Positions 37,160 through 44,340 of a stretch of 64,000 nucleotides of DNA are shown here, one piece after another (position 1 is the first letter of the stretch; each line of letters opens with the position of its first letter). Under the pieces are notes generated by a model, which was not told where the DNA came from, ran no database searches, and was given only the letters and a program-made list of their open reading frames with translations. Source of the DNA: Pseudomonas zanjanensis (GTDB lineage Bacteria > Pseudomonadota > Gammaproteobacteria > Pseudomonadales > Pseudomonadaceae); NCBI RefSeq assembly GCF_014268745.2, contig NZ_JABWRB020000001.1:1674001-1738000 (forward strand). The letters are read 5' to 3'. Both the position numbers and the translations under genes were made by a program.

Positions 37160-40100
37160 ACATTTCAGCCTTGTCGATCCGCCATCCGGTCCCGGCCGTC
37201 ATGCTGTTCATCCTGCTGACGCTCTTTGGATTGGCGGGCTTTGAAAGACTCGCCATCCAGGACTTTCCGGACATGGACCTGCCGGTGGTGGTGATCAGCG
37301 CCTCGCTGGAAGGCGCGGCCCCGGAGCAATTGGAAACGGAAGTGGCGCGCAAGATCGAGGACAAGCTGACGTCCCTGCGCCTGCTCAAGCACGTGACTAC
37401 GACCATCACCGACGGTGCAGTCAACATCAACGTTAGCTTTGATATCGACAAGGATGGCAACGAGGCGCTCAACGAAGTGCGCAACGCGGTCGACAGTGCC
37501 ATGGCGCAACTGCCGGCGAGCCTGGATACACCGTCGGTTGCCCGACTGACCACCAGCGCCTCGGCGTTGCTGACCTATGTCATCGACTCCGACAACCTGG
37601 ATGAAGAAGCCTTGTCCTGGTTCGTCGACAATGAGTTGAGCAAACAGCTGCTGGCGGTGCCCGGGGTGGCCATGATCGCGCGTACGGGCGGGGTCGATCG
37701 GGAAGTCCAGGTCGATCTCGACCCTGCGCTGATGGCGGGCCTGGGCATTCGCGTCGCGGACGTCGCCAACCAGTTGCGGGCCATGCAGAAGGACAACTCC
37801 GGTGGACAGGGCAACCTGGGCAGCGGTCAGCAAGCCATGCGCACCTTGGGCGCCATTGATGATCCGGCGGCCCTCGGCGCTATCGATATTCCCAGTGGCG
37901 ACGGGCGCCTGCTTGCCCTGGGGCAGTTGGCCGACATTCGTGACACCCATGCCGAACGTAGCTCGCGGGCGTTTCGCGATGGCCGGCCGGTGATCGGTTT
38001 CCAGGTCACGCGTTCCCTGGGATTCTCCGATGTCGGCGTCGCCAATGACGTGCGGCAGGCCATGGCCACGTTTGAGGAACAGCACCCCAACGTGCAGATC
38101 GTTGAGGTCAGTGACACGGTCAAGGCCGTGCTCGCCAACTATCACGACTCGATGAATTTGCTGTACGAAGGCATGCTTTTAGCGGTGCTGGTGGTCTGGT
38201 GGTTCCTGCTGGACTGGCGCGCCACGCTCATCGTCGCCACGGCGCTGCCGCTGTCGATCATCCCCACTTTCGGCGTGATGTACCTGGCCGGGTTTACCCT
38301 CAATTCCGTTTCGTTGTTGGCCTTGGCGTTGGTCATCGGTGTGCTGGTGGACGATGCCATCGTCGAGATCGAGAACATCGCGCGGCACTTGCGCATGGGC
38401 AAGACCCCGCTCCAGGCCGCCACCGAGGCCGCGGATGAAATCGGCCTGGCGGTGCTCGCCACGACGGTCACCCTGGTCGCGGTGTTCCTGCCCACGGCGT
38501 TCATGGGGGGGATCGCCGGGAAGCTGTTCCGCCAGTTTGGTGTGACGGCGTCGGTTGCGCTGCTGTTCTCACTGCTGGTGGCGCGGCTGTTGACCCCGAT
38601 GATGGCGGCTTATTTCCTCAAGGCGAGGAACGAAGCCGACCATGACAGCGCCTTGATGACCCGTTACCTGGGCTGGATTCACCTCAGCCTGACTCGGCGC
38701 AAGACAACGATGGCTCTGGCCGGCCTGTGCTTCGTCGCAGCTCTGGCGTTGGTGCCCTTGCTGCCCACCAGTTTCCTGCCTGCCCAGGACACCGGCCGTA
38801 GCAAAATCACATTGGAGTTGCCGCCAGGAACGACGCTGGAACACACCAGCGCAATGGCCTTGCAGGCCAGCGAGCGGCTGCGTGAGCTTCCTGACGTTAC
38901 GCATGTGTTCAGCTCTGTGGGGACCGCCAGCAGTTCCGGCTCGAGCCCTGCCGATATCACCGGTGCTGGCGATGCGGTCCTGACGGTGGAACTTGCACCC
39001 CGGGATGCACGCGAGCGCAAGCAGGTGGAGGTGGAAGCGCAGATGCGCCAGGTGTTGCGCACACTCCCGGGCGTGCGCATCAACGTTGGCGGCGATGGCA
39101 GCGGAGAGAAGCTCAATATCGTCCTTGCCAGTGATGACGGCGATCTGCTGGAGCGCACGGCAGGCGCCCTTGAGCCCCAGTTACGGGAGCTGCGCGGGAT
39201 CGGCAACGTCTCGTCAAGCAGCGCCTTGCAACGACCGGAAATCCAGATGCGACCGGATTTTGCCCGGGCGGCGGAACTGGGCATCACCAGCCAAGACATC
39301 GCCGATACCTTGCGCATGGCGACTTATGGCGAATACTCCTCGCAACTGGGCAAGATCAATTTGTCCCAGCGCCAGGTGGACGTGCGGGTGCGCATGGATT
39401 CGCTGTTGCGCGACGACTTGCAGGCGATCAGTCAATTGCGAGTAACCGGTCGAGACGGCCAGGTCGCCCTGGCCTCGTTGGGGGACATCAGCATGGGCAG
39501 CGGGCCGGCGCAAATCAGCCGGCTGGACCGCCTGCGCAATGTCACCCTGTCTGTAGAACTCAATGGTCGCAACCTGGGTGAGGTCATGGCCGAGGCCCGC
39601 CAACTGCCAGTGATGCGCAACTTGCCAGCCGAAGTGAAGCTGGTGGAGCAGGGCGAACTGCAGTTGATGACGGAACTGTTCGCCAGCTTCGGCCTGGCCA
39701 TGGCCATTGGCGTGTTCTGTATCTACTCGGTCCTGGTGTTGCTGTTCCACGACTTCTTGCAACCGGCCACGATTCTTTCGGCACTGCCGCTCTCGCTGGG
39801 TGGCGCGTTATTGGCCTTGCTGATCTGCAATTTCAGTTTTTCCCTGCCATCGGTCATTGGCTTGTTGATGCTGATGGGTATCGTGACCAAGAACTCCATT
39901 CTGTTGGTGGAGTACGCCATCGTGGCTCGCCGCGATTACGGCCTGGGTCGATACGATGCGTTGGTGGATGCTTGCCACAAACGTGCCCGCCCGATCCTGA
40001 TGACAACCGTTGCGATGGGTGCCGGGATGTTGCCGACCGCAATGGGAATGGGCGAGGACCCGAGCTTCAGACAGCCGATGGCGGTGGTGGTCATGGGTGG

Positions 40101-40266
40101 TTTGTTGACATCGACACTGTTGAGCCTGCTGGTGGTACCGGTGATTTTCACTTACGTGGACGATGCGTTGGAATGGCTGAAGCGTTGCACTCGATCGCCA
40201 AGGGAGGACGGTACGGCGGAGGGAGGGAACGATATTCCCCCAACAAATACTCGACTCGGTCAGTGA
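37156..40266 (+). CDS. RND-family efflux pump, inner-membrane subunit
   Basis: 1036-aa proton-driven pump of normal RND length, with two repeats of six membrane helices and two large periplasmic loops. The proton-relay pair in helix 4 is D399-D400 (GVLVDDAIVEIENI). Other RND marks are FLPTAFMGGIAGKLFRQFG and the second-repeat motif GIVTKNSILLVEYA. It is closest in type to MexF/MdtB-like or PseC-like pumps rather than heavy-metal CusA pumps. It ends 23 bp from a convergent regulator gene. It probably exports the lipopeptide or other hydrophobic compounds. Confidence 0.95.
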   Translation: MNISALSIRHPVPAVMLFILLTLFGLAGFERLAIQDFPDMDLPVVVISASLEGAAPEQLETEVARKIEDKLTSLRLLKHVTTTITDGAVNINVSFDIDKDGNEALNEVRNAVDSAMAQLPASLDTPSVARLTTSASALLTYVIDSDNLDEEALSWFVDNELSKQLLAVPGVAMIARTGGVDREVQVDLDPALMAGLGIRVADVANQLRAMQKDNSGGQGNLGSGQQAMRTLGAIDDPAALGAIDIPSGDGRLLALGQLADIRDTHAERSSRAFRDGRPVIGFQVTRSLGFSDVGVANDVRQAMATFEEQHPNVQIVEVSDTVKAVLANYHDSMNLLYEGMLLAVLVVWWFLLDWRATLIVATALPLSIIPTFGVMYLAGFTLNSVSLLALALVIGVLVDDAIVEIENIARHLRMGKTPLQAATEAADEIGLAVLATTVTLVAVFLPTAFMGGIAGKLFRQFGVTASVALLFSLLVARLLTPMMAAYFLKARNEADHDSALMTRYLGWIHLSLTRRKTTMALAGLCFVAALALVPLLPTSFLPAQDTGRSKITLELPPGTTLEHTSAMALQASERLRELPDVTHVFSSVGTASSSGSSPADITGAGDAVLTVELAPRDARERKQVEVEAQMRQVLRTLPGVRINVGGDGSGEKLNIVLASDDGDLLERTAGALEPQLRELRGIGNVSSSSALQRPEIQMRPDFARAAELGITSQDIADTLRMATYGEYSSQLGKINLSQRQVDVRVRMDSLLRDDLQAISQLRVTGRDGQVALASLGDISMGSGPAQISRLDRLRNVTLSVELNGRNLGEVMAEARQLPVMRNLPAEVKLVEQGELQLMTELFASFGLAMAIGVFCIYSVLVLLFHDFLQPATILSALPLSLGGALLALLICNFSFSLPSVIGLLMLMGIVTKNSILLVEYAIVARRDYGLGRYDALVDACHKRARPILMTTVAMGAGMLPTAMGMGEDPSFRQPMAVVVMGGLLTSTLLSLLVVPVIFTYVDDALEWLKRCTRSPREDGTAEGGNDIPPTNTRLGQ

Positions 40267-40289
40267 GCGAGCAATCGTTGGGGGGAGTT

Positions 40290-41156
40290 TTATACGGCTT
40301 GTTGAATCGCGTTATTGCCATTCCATTCCATGTGAGCCGGTGTGGCATCCATCGAATGCATCCAACGGATCAGCGAACGACGCCCGCCAATCCCCATCTT
40401 TATGGCGGCGCGCTTCAGATAACTTTCAACGGTATTGACTTTCAGGTTCAGTTGCTCGGCAAGTTCGGGGGCGGTGCGCCCGGCCAGCAGCCCCACACAC
40501 ACTTCCGTTTCACGAGAGGACAAACTCAATCCCGATAGAAGCAGTCGATCAGCGAAGCGTTGACGCAGTGCTTCCATACCGCCATTTTCCGAAGCGTCCA
40601 ACGCCAGGAACGGATCCTGCCGGGTGGACTCCGGTGGAACAAGCGCCGCTACATGCTCCTCGACCATGGGCAATAAAAGACAGGAAAAATCTTTCAGCAG
40701 TGCATGTTCTTGGGCGGTAAATCCTTTTGAAAGAGGCGAACGGTAAATAGACAGTACATAACGACGGCCGTTCTTTCGGGTGCTCAGGTGTAACTGGGTC
40801 GTTGTGCTGTAGGCAGGCACTTTTTCCGAGCGTTCGCATTTAAGCAAGCATCGGGAGAAGTTGGGTATTTTTTGCGGCGTTGCGTCTTCGAAGAGAATGT
40901 CGTCGGCCAGGAAAAATGGCTTGGCGGTATGCGTGTCCATGAGGGCGCCGACGCAAGCGTTGTCCATGCCGACGCAGCCTAGGCTGGAAGTGCTGGGTTC
41001 TGACATATTACTTGTGCCGATCCGTTGCTCGGTAATATGTGTGGCGTCCACGGGGATTTCCGTAAGTATCAAGTCATGCAACATGCGCGGGAAATGGCGG
41101 CTACCTGTACTGGCAATGACTTTACCAACGTGCGGGAATAATCGTTGTAGGTTCAT
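40290..41156 (-). CDS. LuxR-family transcriptional regulator without AHL domain (RfiA/SalA-like)
   Basis: 288-aa regulator with a C-terminal LuxR helix-turn-helix (LSSRETEVCVGLLAGRTAPELAEQLNLKVNTVESY, about residues 215-275). The N-terminal 200 residues show neither receiver nor autoinducer-binding residues. The ATG at 41156 is chosen over one seven codons upstream because a strong ribosome site (GGAGAAAGG, 41157-41165) sits just before it. It lies 29 bp downstream of luxI and is probably co-transcribed. Proteins of this type (SalA, SyrF, RfiA) activate syringomycin/corpeptin-type clusters, so control of the synthetase and pumps is the likely job. Confidence 0.85.
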   Translation of the reverse strand: MNLQRLFPHVGKVIASTGSRHFPRMLHDLILTEIPVDATHITEQRIGTSNMSEPSTSSLGCVGMDNACVGALMDTHTAKPFFLADDILFEDATPQKIPNFSRCLLKCERSEKVPAYSTTTQLHLSTRKNGRRYVLSIYRSPLSKGFTAQEHALLKDFSCLLLPMVEEHVAALVPPESTRQDPFLALDASENGGMEALRQRFADRLLLSGLSLSSRETEVCVGLLAGRTAPELAEQLNLKVNTVESYLKRAAIKMGIGGRRSLIRWMHSMDATPAHMEWNGNNAIQQAV

Positions 41157-41165
41157 CCTTTCTCC
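41157..41165 (-). promoter_or_regulatory. Ribosome binding site deciding the start of the orphan LuxR gene
   Basis: Read on the minus strand this is GGAGAAAGG directly before ATG at 41156. It supports that start over the ATG at 41177. Confidence 0.7.
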
Positions 41166-41185
41166 AAAATCATCCAATTATTTGA

Positions 41186-41959
41186 TTAAAGCTGCAGCTC
41201 AGTGTGCATGGGTATCTTTGCCGGAATGTTTCGATCGGCGAGTAGCTGGGGAGTGTCCAGGGATTTATGGAGTCTATCTGACGAGCGGTGTGTCATGTGC
41301 GAATGGGTAAATACAGTTGCTCGGTGGATGGCGTTTTTGCTGAGAACCTCCTCATAAGTTTTCAAAGTGCATGGCAATGTGCCGTAAATGATCTGCTCTC
41401 CCTTCGAGCCTAATGCGCTGTTGATTCTTTCAATTGGCCAGCCAGAACGTTTCAGGATCTTTTCCATCAGGGTGTCAACGACAATTTCATATGTGTGAAT
41501 TTTTTGTTGTTGGGCAAACTTAATCATTGACAGGAAAAGTGCCGCTGTGCGAATGTCTACATTAGCTCGGGTGAGTTTTCTCGTGGAAAGATTGTTGGCT
41601 GAAAGTGCAAATCTGGTGGCTTCCCAACAGTGATTCAAAGGCGGTCTGGTTTTTTCGGTGGGAAGAATAAAGCTCAGGGACCCATTCATCAATGTGGGTT
41701 TGCTGGAGGCGCGTAGTCGAACACAGCCGGTGACGCGGTCGTTTTCATTGGCGTAGAGATAGAGCGCGTCGGGGTCGTCGTATTCATCCCACTCATAATC
41801 GCTGCCTTGATAACTTTTAATGTCCCATTTCTTTCGATCGATGAAGGCGAGTTTTCGAATGGACAATATTTGTTCGAGGGTTTCGAGGGGGATGTTTGAG
41901 TAGCTTACGATGCGGGTGGATACGCCGGAAAATTCATAGGTGCACGGGGAGTAGTTCAT
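41186..41959 (-). CDS. LuxI-family acyl-homoserine-lactone synthase (PcoI-like)
   Basis: 257-aa protein. The autoinducer-synthase core is clear: the Arg-Phe-Trp trio (IRKLAFIDRKKW), an acidic EWDEYDDPDALYLY block, GCVRLR and the CWEATRFA helix. The enzyme would make an AHL from S-adenosylmethionine and an acyl carrier substrate in the cytoplasm. LuxI proteins are usually near 200 aa; here about 45 extra residues follow the conserved core (after EVLSKNAIHR). No strong ribosome site precedes the ATG. A lux-box-like dyad lies 59 bp upstream (42018-42035). The orphan LuxR gene follows on the same strand and the cognate LuxR lies at 43223. Confidence 0.9.
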   Translation of the reverse strand: MNYSPCTYEFSGVSTRIVSYSNIPLETLEQILSIRKLAFIDRKKWDIKSYQGSDYEWDEYDDPDALYLYANENDRVTGCVRLRASSKPTLMNGSLSFILPTEKTRPPLNHCWEATRFALSANNLSTRKLTRANVDIRTAALFLSMIKFAQQQKIHTYEIVVDTLMEKILKRSGWPIERINSALGSKGEQIIYGTLPCTLKTYEEVLSKNAIHRATVFTHSHMTHRSSDRLHKSLDTPQLLADRNIPAKIPMHTELQL

Positions 41960-42586
41960 CGGTGCGACTTCTTGGCTGCAGGTGAAGCTACTGTTAACTT
42001 TGCACTAAGGTATTTCAACTGTCCTAAAGTACAGTCTTTGATTTATAGAGTGTGTAGCCTAATTAGGGGGCGGTGCGCTGGCGGGGCGCCTTATAAGTAG
42101 AGGGGTACTCGTTAGTTGTGGATTTGTATTGCTTGGCATCCAAAAAAGTATAGGTGCGAAATGGTGGCAAACTGGTGTTGATTAAAGGGTGTTGCCTGAA
42201 AATGAAATAAATCTGGCCTCTTGTTTTTTTGACGATCCTAAAAATGTCAACCATAACAGACTGATATTATTTTGTTCAAAAAATTGACGCTCTGAAAATA
42301 AACTTCAGCGCCTGTAAACAAAAGGTCATCTAGTCGAGGGCGCGGTGACTTTCTATCGCGGGTTGACTCACGGACAGGGAGTCCAAGGATTATGGATTGG
42401 CGAGCGGTTTGAAGAGGTGTGGCACATTGATGGTGGTCTAGTGTGATTGCTCTATTTAAGTTGGTTGTCTGACCTCGTATGACTGAGTTGCTGACTTCAT
42501 GGCTCTGCCTGAGATCATGCGGAAGGATGATGGATCGATCTGACCCTGGAAACTGGCCGTACCGGCTGCTGATATGGATGGATACT
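41960..42586. other. Long AT-richer intergenic region between luxI and lysE
   Basis: 627 bp between two divergent genes, clearly lower in GC than the synthetase. It holds the lux-box-like dyad (42018-42035). I see no convincing gene, RNA or terminator in the rest. Confidence 0.7.
42018..42035 (-). promoter_or_regulatory. lux-box-like operator upstream of luxI
   Basis: The dyad ACTGTCCTAAAGTACAGT has perfect ACTGT/ACAGT arms and further inner CT/AG matches. The CTGT...ACAG spacing (16 bp from first C to last G) is the same as in the Vibrio lux box. It lies 59-76 bp upstream of the luxI start, a fitting place for LuxR-type autoinduction. Confidence 0.6.
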
Positions 42587-43186
42587 ATGAATTATATTGC
42601 GCTTTCGTTGTTGACCGTGTTGTTGGTTCCGGGACCAACGAACTCATTGTTGTTGCAAGCGGGTATAAGTAAAGGGCTCAATTCGCTTTCGATGCGCTTC
42701 GTTGCAGCAGAATGGTTGGCATACGTTATTCAGATGACGATGTGGGGAGTATTCATTGACTTACTGATAACCGATCACTCGTGGGTAGTGATCGCCACCA
42801 AGATCTTTGCTGTTTGTTTTCTGTTTTATATTTCCTTGAAACTGTGGTTCTCGGTAAAAGACCATGGGCCTGGCGCAACGACGGGTATTACCGTTCCGGA
42901 TTTATTCGTGGCAACGCTGACGAATCCCAAAGGCTTGTTTTTTGTTTCCTTCGTTGCGCCGGCGGGAACATTCCTGTCGCTGGATAGCTGGCTGTCGTTC
43001 ATGCTGCTATTTTCAGCCATTATTTTTCCGGTAGGGTTGGTGTGGATTGCGGCTGGCGCTTTTTGTGGTCGAAAGTTCCACGCGATTGTATCCGGGCGGT
43101 TTTTAAATCGAGCCATTTCCCTGGTGATTGGGTTGTTTGCCTGCGGCATGCTTTTCAATATCGCATCCCAGGTGAATTTCGCCTGA
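42587..43186 (+). CDS. LysE/RhtB-family amino-acid / homoserine exporter
   Basis: 199-aa inner-membrane protein with about six hydrophobic helices and the N-terminal LysE-family motif VPGPTNSLLLQAG. The ATG at 42587 starts directly at the first helix (MNYIALSLLTVLL) and has GGATGGA before it; an upstream extension to 42479 would add about 36 hydrophilic residues not usual in the family. The family exports amino acids and homoserine or its lactone; substrate here unknown. It sits between luxI and the cognate luxR, divergent from the first and convergent with the second (36-bp gap). GC is visibly lower than in the surrounding gene clusters. Confidence 0.8.
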   Translation: MNYIALSLLTVLLVPGPTNSLLLQAGISKGLNSLSMRFVAAEWLAYVIQMTMWGVFIDLLITDHSWVVIATKIFAVCFLFYISLKLWFSVKDHGPGATTGITVPDLFVATLTNPKGLFFVSFVAPAGTFLSLDSWLSFMLLFSAIIFPVGLVWIAAGAFCGRKFHAIVSGRFLNRAISLVIGLFACGMLFNIASQVNFA

Positions 43187-43222
43187 GTGTGCTCTGGTAT
43201 TAAAGTTGAGTGGCGACGAATG

Positions 43223-43951
43223 TCAGATGAGGTTCAACTGCGCCGCTTTGAACATGGCTTGCTTGACGTTGGTGCACTCCATTTTTTCAGTCATTTGCTT
43301 GGCATGAAATTTCACTGTTCGTTCGGTGATATTCATGATCAAGCCAATTTCCTTATAGTTTTTTCCAAGCGCAAGCCAGCGCAAGAATTCTATTTCCCTG
43401 GGCGATAGCTTGAGCGTGCTTTCTACACCGACCTCAAGCGGGCGGTGTTGGTTGGCGATGATGCTGAGCGTCTGAATAATGACCATATTCTCCCTGACAA
43501 TAGTTGGGAAGTCAGGATCATTCTCTTCCGAGGACAAGTGAATAGAGCCGAACGATCTGCCCGGCTCATGAATCGGAATGGTGAACCCTTGCTTGATGCC
43601 ATAGGACGCGGACTGATCAAATATTTCCGGGTTATTGTCCAGTTCTTGTGGAATTTCATCCCAGAAAAAAGGCGTGGCGGTAATGGCTGTGTTGGCCATG
43701 ACCGGATCTGATTTATGCAATGAATTTCTGCGGTAAGTGTCTACCCATTCAGCGGGGTAATTGCTGTGGATGGAGACTTTGGCATTATCGAAGGGTGCGG
43801 CATCCAGATGAACATAAGCGAACTTTTCAAGCCCTAGTTTCGAGAACATCCAACCGAGTATCTCGGTGTACTCGTCGTGGCTTTTCCCTGGAATGTTATT
43901 CTCCACCTCTTGAATTAAATTGAACAGGTGGCTTGGAATAGGCTTGAGCAT
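43223..43951 (-). CDS. LuxR-family AHL-responsive transcriptional regulator (PcoR-like)
   Basis: 242-aa quorum-sensing regulator. The N-terminal autoinducer-binding domain (about 20-165) has the expected YPAEWVDTYRR, KSDPVM and PFFWDEI motifs (ligand-contacting Trp, Tyr, Asp and Trp). The C-terminal LuxR helix-turn-helix is LSPREIEFLRWLALGKNYKEIGLIMNITERTVKFH in part. It is the natural partner of the LuxI protein at 41186, separated from it by lysE. A 22-bp dyad precedes the gene (43982-44003). Confidence 0.92.
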   Translation of the reverse strand: MLKPIPSHLFNLIQEVENNIPGKSHDEYTEILGWMFSKLGLEKFAYVHLDAAPFDNAKVSIHSNYPAEWVDTYRRNSLHKSDPVMANTAITATPFFWDEIPQELDNNPEIFDQSASYGIKQGFTIPIHEPGRSFGSIHLSSEENDPDFPTIVRENMVIIQTLSIIANQHRPLEVGVESTLKLSPREIEFLRWLALGKNYKEIGLIMNITERTVKFHAKQMTEKMECTNVKQAMFKAAQLNLI

Positions 43952-43981
43952 AATGGATGCGCTCGAAAAATATTAATGTGA

Positions 43982-44003
43982 ATACCTTTACACAGTCAGG
44001 TAT
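43982..44003 (-). promoter_or_regulatory. Dyad upstream of luxR, possible operator
   Basis: Perfect 6-bp arms ATACCT / AGGTAT separated by 10 bp, 31 bp before the luxR start. The ACCT...AGGT ends recall a lux box but the spacing is 2 bp shorter than in the classic site. Confidence 0.35.
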
Positions 44004-44227
44004 GTCACCTTGATATTCGCCAAGCGGAGTAGATGAGTTTTACAACCTCAGCACCCATCACCACAGGCGGTTTTGTGGCCGCGATCGGAGCTGCGAAGGG
44101 GATTGGTATATCGGGAGGGCACATCCAATTCATCGGGGGGTGCTTCAGCGCGCGATAATAACCCCTCATCCCGCAGTGTAAGGTTTGTTCTTTCAGTTGG
44201 GGTGATGTCATTTTGCGTCCTTGCCAG

Positions 44228-44260
44228 TGCAACCTCAGCCCATTGCCCCCTGAGGTTGCA
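44228..44260. repeat. Perfect 11-bp inverted repeat (stem-loop)
   Basis: TGCAACCTCAG and CTGAGGTTGCA with an 11-nt loop, about 80 bp beyond the 3' end of the uvrA-like gene. No T-run follows on either strand, so a classic intrinsic terminator is not supported, though a role in ending the uvrA-like transcript is possible. Confidence 0.6.
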
Positions 44261-44340
44261 GTTAATTACATCGACTGAAACGATTAACTGGGAACAGTAT
44301 AGACAGCTTTTCCGCAACAGCGAGAAACATTGAAAAACCT

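Larger units (their letters stand above)
43952..44340. other. Intergenic region between luxR and uvrA-like genes
   Basis: 389 bp with no convincing gene. It holds the dyad upstream of luxR (43982-44003) and a perfect 11-bp inverted repeat (44228-44260). A plus-strand open frame at 44073-44333 lacks any family signal. Confidence 0.7.

Noticed and set aside
42063..42254. 63-codon minus-strand frame between luxI and lysE
   Set aside because: No ribosome binding site, no recognisable family and located in an AT-rich gap where short frames are expected.
42420..42434. Sigma-54-like TGGCAC upstream of lysE
   Set aside because: The required GC-containing -12 element at the right spacing is absent.
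44073..44333. 86-codon plus-strand frame in the luxR-uvrA gap
   Set aside because: It runs through the perfect inverted repeat, lacks a ribosome site and shows no family signal.
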